DNA from: Alphaproteobacteria bacterium
Lineage (GTDB): Bacteria; Pseudomonadota; Alphaproteobacteria; Rhizobiales; CAJQND01
Assembly: GCA_024227565.1 (NCBI GenBank)
Contig: JAAEUE010000222.1
Location: 61,705-125,704, forward strand
Length of the DNA: 64,000 bases
Direction of reading: 5' to 3'
Part shown: piece after piece, positions 16,020 through 23,549 of the stretch
How positions within the stretch are numbered: position 1 is the stretch's first letter
How the letters are laid out: each line of letters starts with the position of its first letter
Made by a program: the position numbers and the translations under genes
Notes under the pieces: generated by a model
Databases searched by the model: none
What the model was told of the DNA's origin: nothing
Seen by the model: only the letters and a program-made list of their open reading frames with translations

Positions 16020-16778
16020 ATGGCACACGCGGCAACATCCAGAGTGCAGGAACACATTGGCGATCCGTTCTCCGCTGAACCTGTCATCGACCGCGGCCAG
16101 CTGGAAGAAATCTTCCAGGATATTCAAGACGACCTGCGCTACGACCATGAGCTGAACGGCTGCCTCAACTGCGGCATCTGCACCGCGACCTGCCCTGCCG
16201 CCCACTACTATGATTTCAGCCCGCGCGAGATTGTCCAGCTTTTGTGGACGGAGAATCTTGAAGGCATTTATGATGCCATGCAGGAGAAAATCTGGGCCTG
16301 TGCGCAATGCTACACTTGCGCGGCCCGCTGCCCGTTCGGCAACTCGCCAGGCGGACTGATCATGCTGATGCGTGAAACTGCCATCAAGCACGGTATGGAA
16401 TCTGCCAAGAACGTGCTCAGGCCCTTCAGCCGAGTGATGTTGAAGCTGATTTCAACCGGGAACCAGCTCTCGCCCGACATGATCAACCCGGATCATTTTG
16501 CAGACTGGGGGCCGAATCTTGCCAAGGTCGAAGCGCCGCTCAAGATCCTGCGCAAGGCCATTCCCATGCCTACGCTGAACACCACTGCGACGGCTTGGGA
16601 AGTGAACCTCAAGACATCCATCGAGCTCTATACGATTTGGGAAATGACCGGCGTGCTCGACCAGCTTGAAACCATAGACGAGAACCTGTTCGACGTGATC
16701 ACCGACATCATGGATGAGAAGCGCGATGACTGGGAAGACTTCCTGGACGAACAGGACGATGAAGACGACGACGAATAG
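16020..16778 (+). CDS. shdrC1: Sulfur-oxidizing heterodisulfide-reductase-like subunit sHdrC1
   Basis: The protein has 252 residues with two ferredoxin-type 4Fe-4S motifs: CLNCGICTATCP (Cys48, 51, 54, 58) and CAQCYTCAARCP (Cys94, 97, 100, 104). This is the HdrC electron-relay arrangement without transmembrane segments. It ends in a very acidic tail (DDEDDDE). It passes electrons between the sHdrA flavin and the sHdrB1 catalytic clusters in the cytoplasmic complex that oxidizes protein-bound sulfane sulfur. It is the first of the shdrC1B1A-hyp-C2B2 set. Confidence 0.95.
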   Translation: MAHAATSRVQEHIGDPFSAEPVIDRGQLEEIFQDIQDDLRYDHELNGCLNCGICTATCPAAHYYDFSPREIVQLLWTENLEGIYDAMQEKIWACAQCYTCAARCPFGNSPGGLIMLMRETAIKHGMESAKNVLRPFSRVMLKLISTGNQLSPDMINPDHFADWGPNLAKVEAPLKILRKAIPMPTLNTTATAWEVNLKTSIELYTIWEMTGVLDQLETIDENLFDVITDIMDEKRDDWEDFLDEQDDEDDDE

Positions 16779-16802
16779 GACAGCTCTGAGGAGACCGGCG
16801 AG

Positions 16803-18152
16803 ATGACCAAGGACAACGGCGAACGATTTACCGGCCACGGTTCTGAATGGCGCGATTCCAACCTTAGCCGTGAAGAGGCCATGGTGGCCACATCTTGGGT
16901 GGAGCAGAAGATAGACAAGCGCTCCATGCTCACCAACAAGGACCGGGTTGAGGATGTGCGCGATATCATGTGGCAGCTGGAAAAGGACGGCGAGATCGTC
17001 GTTCACCGGATCACCGAAGACCACAAACCCAAGACGGTAAAAACACTCTACGGCTGGGACAAGCGCGTTCCCACTACGCGGCTGTGGCACCATAAGTCCT
17101 GCGGCCAGTGCGGCAACATCCCCGGCTATCCGGCATCTCTGCTGTGGCTAATGAACGAGCTGGATATCGCTTATCTCGACGAGACCGACCAGACCTCCTG
17201 CACCGCCTGGAACTATCATGGCTCGGGCATCGGCAATCTGGAAAGTCTGGCAGCGGTGTTCCTGCGCAATTTCCACCAGGCCTATGTGGCAGCCAAGGCA
17301 GAAGGCCTGCCCGAGGGCTACTACTACCCGCTGGTGCACTGCGGCACCTCGTTCGGGAACTACAAGGAAGTGCGCGGCTACCTGCTCCATTCAGCAGAAC
17401 TGCGCGAGCGGGTGAAGAAGATCCTGGGCAAGCTTGGCCGCCTGGTGGATGGCAAGCTGCTGATCCCTGAAGAGATCGTGCACTACTCAGAATGGGTGCA
17501 TGTGATGCGCCCGGAAATCGCGAACCGGCAAACTATCGATTGTTCCAACATCCGTGCCACCATTCACCCGGCATGCCACGTCTACAAGATGGTGCCGCAG
17601 GATGCGATCTACGATGACGATATTTTGGAGGGAAACCGGGTCGCCGTTTCCACCGGCATCATCGAAGCTCTGGGCTGCCAGGTTATTGACTACTCCACTT
17701 GGTACGACTGCTGCGGCTTTGGCTTCCGCCACATCATTTCAGAGCGTGAGTTCACCCGCTCTTTTGCCATCGACCGCAAGGTGCGTGTGGCGGTGGAAGA
17801 AGCCAAGGCGGACATGATGATTGGCCACGACACAGGCTGCATCACCACGCTGGACAAGAACCAGTGGATCGGCAAAGCCGCTGGCAAAGGATATGACCTG
17901 CCCATCCTGGCCGACTGTCAGTTCGCGGCGCTGGCCTGCGGTGCCCACCCCTACAAGATCGTCCAGTCCCACTGGCATGCCTCGTCAACCGAGACCCTGA
18001 TGGAGAAACTTGGCATTGATTGGAAAGCGGCCAAGGCCGAGTTCGAAGACTATCTGAAGGCCATCGAAACCGGCAAGCAGGACAACCTGTATGATCCACG
18101 CCGGATGATCACTTCGGGGCCCGGCTTTAAGGGAGCGGCGAAGTCAGCATGA
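16803..18152 (+). CDS. shdrB1: sHdrB1, CCG-domain catalytic subunit
   Basis: The protein has 449 residues, longer than sHdrB2 because of an N-terminal extension of about 90 residues before HHKSCGQCGN. Cysteine clusters of the CCG (HdrB) family are present, including STWYDCCGFGFRH, HPACHVYK and GHDTGC. In methanogen HdrB such motifs bind non-cubane 4Fe-4S clusters that split a heterodisulfide; in sHdr the substrate is proposed to be sulfur bound to a protein or small thiol. It overlaps shdrA by ATGA. Confidence 0.93.
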   Translation: MTKDNGERFTGHGSEWRDSNLSREEAMVATSWVEQKIDKRSMLTNKDRVEDVRDIMWQLEKDGEIVVHRITEDHKPKTVKTLYGWDKRVPTTRLWHHKSCGQCGNIPGYPASLLWLMNELDIAYLDETDQTSCTAWNYHGSGIGNLESLAAVFLRNFHQAYVAAKAEGLPEGYYYPLVHCGTSFGNYKEVRGYLLHSAELRERVKKILGKLGRLVDGKLLIPEEIVHYSEWVHVMRPEIANRQTIDCSNIRATIHPACHVYKMVPQDAIYDDDILEGNRVAVSTGIIEALGCQVIDYSTWYDCCGFGFRHIISEREFTRSFAIDRKVRVAVEEAKADMMIGHDTGCITTLDKNQWIGKAAGKGYDLPILADCQFAALACGAHPYKIVQSHWHASSTETLMEKLGIDWKAAKAEFEDYLKAIETGKQDNLYDPRRMITSGPGFKGAAKSA

Positions 18153-19201
18153 GCGATCCTGTTCTCATCGTCGGTGGCGGACCGGCAGGTCTGGCCGCCG
18201 CCCACTCTCTGGCCACTGTGGGCCAGAAAAGCATTCTCGTCGAAAAAGAAGACCGCCTCGGTGGCGCGCCCATCCTCTCTGGCTATGCCAAGCTGGTTCC
18301 GTCCGGCGAATGGGCCAAGGATGCCATCGGCGGCATGGTGGAGCGGGTCGAGCAGAGCGGTCTTGTGGACATCAAGACCGGCGTCACTGTCTCGGAATTC
18401 TCCGGCAACCCCGGCGCCTTCAAGGCGAAACTCTCCGATGACAAGAGCATCAAGGCGTCGGCTGCTCTGTTGACCACCGGGTTCACCCATTTCGACAGCA
18501 TCAATAAGCCTGAATGGGGCTTTGGCACCCATCAGGATGTGGTGACCACCACGCAAGTTGAGCAGATGATTTCCTCCGGCCAGGGGGTGCGCTGCCCGTC
18601 TGATGGGCGCAAGCCCAAGCGGGTGGCCATCCTTCTGTGCGTGGGCTCCCGCGACCGGCAGATCGGGCGCGAATGGTGTTCGAAGATCTGCTGCACGGTG
18701 TCGGCCAACATGGCGATGGAGATTCGTGAGGAGCTGCCAGACTGCCATGTGTACATCTACTACATGGATATCCGCACCTTCGGGCTCTACGAGACCGGCT
18801 ACTATTGGCGCAGCCAGGAAGAGTTCAAGGTCAAATACATCAAGGCCCGCATTGCCGAGGTCACCTCAGACGGCGACAAGCTGATCGTCAAAGGCGAAGA
18901 CACACTGGTGAAGCGGCCCATCACCATTCCGTTCGACATGGTGGTGCATGCCATCGGCATGGATCCCAACATGGACAATCTGTTGCTCTCCACCATCTTC
19001 GATGTGGGCCTCGAGCCGCATGGCTTCATCGGCAAGCAGAATGCCTATGGTGCACTTGGCGAGACCTCGCGGCCAGGCGTGTTTGTGGCTGGCTCAGCCA
19101 CCGGGCCGGAGACCATCGACGACTCGATTGCTCAAGGGCATGCGGCTGCCATGTCGGCCTTCGCCATTGCGCAAGGCCCCATGAAAGACGCTGCTGAATG
19201 A
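18149..19201 (+). CDS. shdrA: sHdrA, FAD-binding core subunit
   Basis: The protein has 350 residues. The Rossmann motif VLIVGGGPAGLAAAHS is at the N-terminus and a second FAD segment (GVFVAGSATGPETIDDSIAQG) is near the end. A cysteine set unique to HdrA-like proteins, Cys164, Cys177, Cys181 and Cys182 (LLCVGSRDRQ, WCSKICC), should bind an iron-sulfur cluster. It lacks the extra ferredoxin domains of methanogen HdrA, as is usual for the sulfur-oxidizing form. It overlaps both neighbours by ATGA. Confidence 0.95.
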   Translation: MSDPVLIVGGGPAGLAAAHSLATVGQKSILVEKEDRLGGAPILSGYAKLVPSGEWAKDAIGGMVERVEQSGLVDIKTGVTVSEFSGNPGAFKAKLSDDKSIKASAALLTTGFTHFDSINKPEWGFGTHQDVVTTTQVEQMISSGQGVRCPSDGRKPKRVAILLCVGSRDRQIGREWCSKICCTVSANMAMEIREELPDCHVYIYYMDIRTFGLYETGYYWRSQEEFKVKYIKARIAEVTSDGDKLIVKGEDTLVKRPITIPFDMVVHAIGMDPNMDNLLLSTIFDVGLEPHGFIGKQNAYGALGETSRPGVFVAGSATGPETIDDSIAQGHAAAMSAFAIAQGPMKDAAE

Positions 19202-20061
19202 GCCTTCTTCTGCATAAGCGCCGTGACGCCCCGGTTGAACCTGAACGGGTTCGCCTGGAGCTGAGCGGCCCTGCTCTTGCCAACGCTTTGGCCAATGTGG
19301 CCACAGGCGCTGAGGAGCTGGGCGGCATCGAGCGCTATGCGGAAGCTCTCGACTTGAAATCTCAGATGTTCAAGGACGTGTTGGGCGGCGGCAATGTGCG
19401 CAAACTGGAGCTGGAACAGCTCATGGGCTTGTGCGTGTTTATGTCCACCGTGCGCCGGCGCATTGCCCCCTATCTGGATGCGGACGGTTTCAGGCGGCTG
19501 AAGGCTGCCCTCTACGACCTTGTTGACGGGGCAACCGATACCACCACAACCGATGCCCGAATAACGGCCTTCTGCGCCGCGTTTCCAGAAGACAAAGGGC
19601 ATCGCTGGGTTCGCGACCTGGTGGCTGAAGTGCTGCACAACACGGACCCGGAACGTTACCCACTGATGAGCCGTTGGGTCTGGGATGCCAAAGCCAACAC
19701 CGGCGTCATCCGTGAAATCTGGCATGGCGACAGCGTCGATCACATGACCATTCCGGTGCCGGACGCCTATGAGACCTTCGTGGTTCTGCGTGAAGAGCTA
19801 AGCCAGTATCTCACCACCAACGGCATTTTCAGCCATGTGATGCAATATGTGGACCTATTGTGTGCCCAGATTTATGCCGAATATATCTGCGCCCAAGGTG
19901 GCAGCTATTTGCGAACTGATTTTTCAGCACCAGAAGACCCGATGGAACACACCAGACGCGTTCTTGGCCTGGACGGAGTGAAGCCCGGCTCAACCCGCAC
20001 GCGGCTGAGATCGCTCGATGGCGAAGGCTTTGTGCTTGACGATGTAAAGCTGCTGGATTGA
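19198..20061 (+). CDS. sHdr-cluster conserved protein of unknown function (Hyp)
   Basis: The protein has 287 residues, starting inside the shdrA stop codon. It has no metal-cluster motif, membrane segment or signal peptide; it is mostly helical in composition with scattered Trp and Arg (RYPLMSRWVWDAK, IREIWHGD). A protein of this kind sits between shdrA and shdrC2 in known shdr clusters and is treated there as part of the system. Its role is unknown; the conserved position suggests assembly or a structural subunit. Confidence 0.82.
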   Translation: MSLLLHKRRDAPVEPERVRLELSGPALANALANVATGAEELGGIERYAEALDLKSQMFKDVLGGGNVRKLELEQLMGLCVFMSTVRRRIAPYLDADGFRRLKAALYDLVDGATDTTTTDARITAFCAAFPEDKGHRWVRDLVAEVLHNTDPERYPLMSRWVWDAKANTGVIREIWHGDSVDHMTIPVPDAYETFVVLREELSQYLTTNGIFSHVMQYVDLLCAQIYAEYICAQGGSYLRTDFSAPEDPMEHTRRVLGLDGVKPGSTRTRLRSLDGEGFVLDDVKLLD

Positions 20062-20075
20062 GGACCTAGAACCCC

Positions 20076-20861
20076 ATGCCCATTCATGAAGAGCATCTGA
20101 TCCGGCCGGAAAACCTCAAGACCCATGAGAACCTTGTGATCGACGGTATCGATGTGTCGGGGCACTGGAGCACGTTCATCGAGTCCCGTGTGCTCACCAA
20201 CTACAACGAGCAAATGGAAGAAGAGATCGCTGCTCTCCCCGGCGGTGAATTCATCCATCGTTGCTGGCAATGCGGCTCTTGCACCAATTCGTGCACCGTG
20301 AACGCGGTGAACCCTGAGTTCAATCCGCGTTACTGGATCTATCTCATTCGTACGGGCATGGAGAGTGAACTCCTGCGCGACAAGGACATCATTTGGCAGT
20401 GCGTTTCCTGCAACAAGTGCACCTACGCCTGCCCGCGGGATGTGGCGCCTGAGGGTGTGATGAAGGCCACGGCCCACTGGCTGGAGCTGAAGGGACACAC
20501 GCCGAAATCTCCTTCCACCCATTTCGATGAAGTGTTTTCCGAGCAGGTGATTCAGACCGGCAAGATTGAAGAGGGCCGCATCATTCGCTCCTTCTTCGCT
20601 CGCACCAAGCAAGAGCTCATGCAAGATTGGCTGGTGGAGATGGTCAAGCGACTGGTCTCCAAATTGCCGGTCACAATGTTGATGAGGATGGGCCTCGCCA
20701 ATGTGCTGCGCCCACGCACGAAGAATTGGGGCGCAGCGCGTGATGCCATCACCGAATATGTCGATGAACAGAATGCGGCCCACCGCAAAGCCCTGAAGTT
20801 GGATGATCTGGTGGAAATGGCAAAAAGCGAAGTCAAACCAGGTCAGGCTCCGGCCGAGTAG
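20076..20861 (+). CDS. shdrC2: sHdrC2, iron-sulfur subunit
   Basis: The protein has 261 residues with two 4Fe-4S motifs: CWQCGSCTNSC (Cys63, 66, 69, 73) and CVSCNKCTYACP (Cys109, 112, 115, 119). The helical C-terminal part (RTKQELMQDWLVEMVKR) is typical of HdrC-like subunits. It forms the second electron relay, paired with sHdrB2, so the complex has two distinct C-B arms on the sHdrA core. Fourteen bases separate it from the preceding gene. Confidence 0.94.
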   Translation: MPIHEEHLIRPENLKTHENLVIDGIDVSGHWSTFIESRVLTNYNEQMEEEIAALPGGEFIHRCWQCGSCTNSCTVNAVNPEFNPRYWIYLIRTGMESELLRDKDIIWQCVSCNKCTYACPRDVAPEGVMKATAHWLELKGHTPKSPSTHFDEVFSEQVIQTGKIEEGRIIRSFFARTKQELMQDWLVEMVKRLVSKLPVTMLMRMGLANVLRPRTKNWGAARDAITEYVDEQNAAHRKALKLDDLVEMAKSEVKPGQAPAE

Positions 20862-20870
20862 GAGAAGTAG

Positions 20871-21806
20871 ATGAGCTCGAAAGCCAAAGAGTATAAAAAG
20901 GTTGCCTACTACCCCGGCTGCGCCCTGGAAGGCACAGGGCATGCCTATAACCGCTCCACCAAAGAGCTTGGCAAGGCGTTGGGTCTTGAACTCGATGAAG
21001 TGAAAAACTGGAACTGCTGCGGCGCCATGGAGGTCAAGAACATCGATCCCAAGGTGCAGACCTATCTGTCGTCGCGGGTCATGTCGATTGCCGCCAACGA
21101 GATGGGCCACGATGTGGTGATGGCGCCCTGCAACGGCTGTTACCACAACCTGAAAAAAGCAGAATACGATCTTAAGAACGATGACGCCTCCAAGCAGGTG
21201 GTGGAGCGCATCTCCAAGAAGGCCGGGCACCAGACCTATGAGTCCGGCCAGGTTGAGACCATTCATGCGCTCGACTGGATCAAGGATGGCATCGGTGAAG
21301 AAGGCTTGAAAGAGCGGGTGAAAAGCTCACTCAAGGACCTGAAGATCGCCAACTACTACGGGTGCATGTACACGCGGCCACGCCACATCTTCCCGGAGAA
21401 AGATCAGGGTGAAGGCAGCGATTCCACGTCAGAACCTCATTTCATGGACGACCTGTTGGCCGCGGCTGGGGCTGAGAACGTAGACTTCCCGCTGAAGACA
21501 GCCTGTTGCGGCGGGGCCCATACACTGTCGGACTCCGACACCTCCACGCTCCTGGTGTCCAACATCCTAGAAGCTGCTGAAAGCGCCGGCGCTGAGGTGA
21601 TCGCCACCGAATGCCCCACCTGCCACAGCGGGCTGGAGATGCATCAGGTCAGGGCGGAGAAAAGATTCGGGCGCAAAACGAATGTGAAGATCGTCTATTT
21701 CACGCAGCTCCTCGGCATGGCCCTCGGCCTGAGTGCCAAGAAGGTGGGGGTGCACGAGAACATCTCCGATTCCAGAGCGCTGCTCAAAGAAAAGGGCATT
21801 GCATGA
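20871..21806 (+). CDS. shdrB2: sHdrB2, CCG-domain subunit
   Basis: The protein has 311 residues with two complete CCG domains. The first is VAYYPGCALEG, NWNCCGAME and APCNGCYHN; the second is NYYGCMYTRP, TACCGGAHT and ECPTCHSGLE. This is the canonical HdrB pattern for two non-cubane clusters. It starts 9 bases after shdrC2 behind aggagaag, and its stop overlaps the next start (ATGA), so the following unknown gene is translationally coupled to it. Confidence 0.95.
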   Translation: MSSKAKEYKKVAYYPGCALEGTGHAYNRSTKELGKALGLELDEVKNWNCCGAMEVKNIDPKVQTYLSSRVMSIAANEMGHDVVMAPCNGCYHNLKKAEYDLKNDDASKQVVERISKKAGHQTYESGQVETIHALDWIKDGIGEEGLKERVKSSLKDLKIANYYGCMYTRPRHIFPEKDQGEGSDSTSEPHFMDDLLAAAGAENVDFPLKTACCGGAHTLSDSDTSTLLVSNILEAAESAGAEVIATECPTCHSGLEMHQVRAEKRFGRKTNVKIVYFTQLLGMALGLSAKKVGVHENISDSRALLKEKGIA

Positions 21807-22198
21807 GGACGCTGGACGAGATTGGCGCGGTGCTGAACATCAAAGGCAGCCTGGCCTCCGCTTACCTGAAAGCCGGCGAAGATACGCTTTGCCATTGGGC
21901 GGAAGGGCGCGGTCTTGAGCCTACCATAGACGCGCGCGAGGGCTTTCGTTTGCTCGCCCTTCACCACCAGGGTTCCAGGGGCGAACCGAGCTTCAATGCC
22001 TGCCGGGAAACCTGCCGCGAACTGGCCTATCACTACAATCTGATTACGTTGGAACCTGACCATCCAGATACTGAAAAACGGCTTGAAATGATGCGCCTGG
22101 TTGCCATGCACCTCTATTTGTTTGTATCTGGAAAGATGCAGGTCAATGGTCTCGGCGAGTTTTGCTGTGCCTCCCGACCGCTGCGCACAGGAACCTGA
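21803..22198 (+). CDS. Cysteine-rich small protein of unknown function between shdrB2 and lbpA
   Basis: The protein has 131 residues, starting within the shdrB2 stop (ATGA). I do not recognise the family. Five cysteines stand out: Cys30, Cys67 and Cys71 (NACRETC), and Cys121-Cys122 in GEFCCAS near the C-terminus. The vicinal pair echoes the Cys83-Cys84 pair of DsrE3C in the same operon. It has no signal peptide or membrane segment. Its tight position next to shdrB2 and lbpA suggests an sHdr accessory factor, for example in sulfur transfer or cluster loading; this is inference. Confidence 0.72.
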   Translation: MRTLDEIGAVLNIKGSLASAYLKAGEDTLCHWAEGRGLEPTIDAREGFRLLALHHQGSRGEPSFNACRETCRELAYHYNLITLEPDHPDTEKRLEMMRLVAMHLYLFVSGKMQVNGLGEFCCASRPLRTGT

Positions 22199-22219
22199 GA
22201 GAACGGATAGGACAAAAAA

Positions 22220-22660
22220 ATGCCGACAGTACGCGGATGCCACCTCCCCGATGAGCTGCTGTACGACGTGGAGAACCACATCTGGTTCCAGGAAGTGGGC
22301 GATGGCAATGTCAGATTGGGCATGACCGCCGTTGCCGCCGCCATGGCAGGCCAAGTCGTAGCGTTCACACCCAAACGGGTGGGGCGCTCGGTGCGGGCCG
22401 GCAAATCATGCGCTACGGTTGAATCCGGCAAATGGGTTGGCCCAGCCAAGTCAGCCGCCGGCGGCGAAGTGGTTGAGGTCAACTCGGCAATGGTTGATGA
22501 GCCGGGCACCATCAACGAAGACCCCTACGGCAAAGGCTGGATGGTTGTCCTCACCCCGGAAGATTGGGACGATGTGAAAGTCACCTTGGTTCTGGGAACC
22601 GATGTATCAGCCAGCTATGAAGCAAAGATGGACGCAGATGGCTTCGACGGTTGCGCCTAG
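22220..22660 (+). CDS. lbpA: Lipoate-binding protein LbpA (GcvH-like)
   Basis: The protein has 146 residues with the biotinyl/lipoyl fold of glycine cleavage H protein. The lipoylated residue is Lys71 in CATVESGKWVGPA, and GTINEDPYGKGWMVVL matches the C-terminal GcvH landmark. No glycine cleavage P or T genes are near; instead it is clustered with shdr and lipS genes, which marks it as the dedicated sHdr lipoyl carrier. It probably accepts electrons and carries sulfur-oxidation intermediates from sHdr, to be reoxidized by a dihydrolipoamide dehydrogenase encoded elsewhere. Confidence 0.95.
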   Translation: MPTVRGCHLPDELLYDVENHIWFQEVGDGNVRLGMTAVAAAMAGQVVAFTPKRVGRSVRAGKSCATVESGKWVGPAKSAAGGEVVEVNSAMVDEPGTINEDPYGKGWMVVLTPEDWDDVKVTLVLGTDVSASYEAKMDADGFDGCA

Positions 22661-22664
22661 CGCA

Positions 22665-23009
22665 ATGAAACAAGACATGGACATGGACATGGAGGCGCTC
22701 TACGAGAATGCCGAGCGTGCGAGTTCACTCTTGCGCACAATGTCCAACCAATGGCGCCTTTTGATCTTGTGTCATCTGGCGCAGGGCGAGCTGTCGGTGC
22801 ATCAGCTTGAACAGGTGATCGGCCTCAGCCAGTCAGCGCTTTCCCAGCACCTTGCTATCCTCCGCCGCGAACGCCTTGTGCGCACACGCCGCGAGGCACA
22901 ATCGATCTTCTATTCACTGGCGAGCCCGGAAGCCGGTGCAGTAATGCAAACGCTGTATGACCTCTATTGCAGCGATGAGGCTATCGGCGCCCTGCCCTCT
23001 TCACGCTAG
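22665..23009 (+). CDS. shdrR: ArsR-family repressor sHdrR
   Basis: The protein has 114 residues from MKQDMDMDME; a downstream ATG at 22677 is an alternative since no strong Shine-Dalgarno helps. The ArsR winged helix is clear (TMSNQWRLLILCHL, SQSALSQHLAILRRERLVRTRRE). Cys36 and Cys102 correspond to the two sensing cysteines of SoxR, whose paralogue is 20 kb away. sHdrR-type proteins repress shdr and related genes until sulfane sulfur modifies the thiols. It follows lbpA by 4 bases. Confidence 0.87.
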   Translation: MKQDMDMDMEALYENAERASSLLRTMSNQWRLLILCHLAQGELSVHQLEQVIGLSQSALSQHLAILRRERLVRTRREAQSIFYSLASPEAGAVMQTLYDLYCSDEAIGALPSSR

Positions 23010-23046
23010 GGACTGCGCAAACCTTCAGATCGCCAATTCACCTTGT

Positions 23047-23066
23047 TCATTAGAATATTCTAATAT
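23047..23066. promoter_or_regulatory. Best-conserved sulfur-regulon operator, upstream of phosphatase-like/SoxT unit
   Basis: TCATTAGAATATTCTAATAT contains a perfect 16-base palindrome (ATTAGAATATTCTAAT, 23049-23064). It lies 48 bases before the start at 23114, after shdrR. It defines the consensus used to score the other sites, and separate regulation of the importer unit follows from its position. Confidence 0.75.
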
Positions 23067-23113
23067 AATATAACAAACAAGCTGCCGAAGAGCCAGCCCG
23101 AGGATCGCTCACT

Positions 23114-23545
23114 ATGGAATTCAAGAATATTGACGACGGCCTTGCCGTTGCCGGACAAATCGCATCAGGCGATCTGTCCAGGGCAGCAGAGCAAGGGTTC
23201 AAGACGGTCATAAACGTGCGCCCGGATGGCGAACAGGCAGACGCGATGACAGCAGGACAGGCCCGCGATGTGGCCAGTTCAACCGCTCTCGACTATTATC
23301 ATTTGCCGGTTCTCCCCACGCAAATCACCGATGAAGACGTAGCTGCCTTCAAGGCCCTCCTCACCGGTGCAGATGGTCCGGTTTTGGCCTATTGCGGCAC
23401 CGGCATGCGCGCCACGGTTCTGTGGGCACTGGCGAATGCGGGCACCATGAGCGCCCAGGAGATCCTTCACAAAGCTGCCTCGGCGGGATTTGACCTTTCA
23501 AGGGTCGCCCCGCGGATCGAGCAGGCTGCCAACGTCAGGATGTAG
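23114..23545 (+). CDS. Beta-lactamase-hydrolase-like / TIGR01244 family Cys-phosphatase or sulfurtransferase-like protein
   Basis: The protein has 143 residues of dual-specificity-phosphatase-like fold (DUF442). The signature loop AYCGTGMRATVLWALA holds Cys94 and Arg99 (Cx4-5R type). The family is often annotated as a sulfurtransferase and is fused to, or next to, persulfide dioxygenases and sulfurtransferases in other bacteria. Here it lies 4 bases upstream of a YeeE/YedE importer and behind a regulon operator, so handling of imported sulfane sulfur, with Cys94 as acceptor, is a reasonable inference. Confidence 0.8.
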   Translation: MEFKNIDDGLAVAGQIASGDLSRAAEQGFKTVINVRPDGEQADAMTAGQARDVASSTALDYYHLPVLPTQITDEDVAAFKALLTGADGPVLAYCGTGMRATVLWALANAGTMSAQEILHKAASAGFDLSRVAPRIEQAANVRM

Positions 23546-23549
23546 AAAG

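Noticed and set aside
19905..21266. 453-codon minus-strand open frame across shdrC2 and shdrB2
   Set aside because: It lies antisense to two genes with diagnostic cysteine motifs and has no family resemblance.
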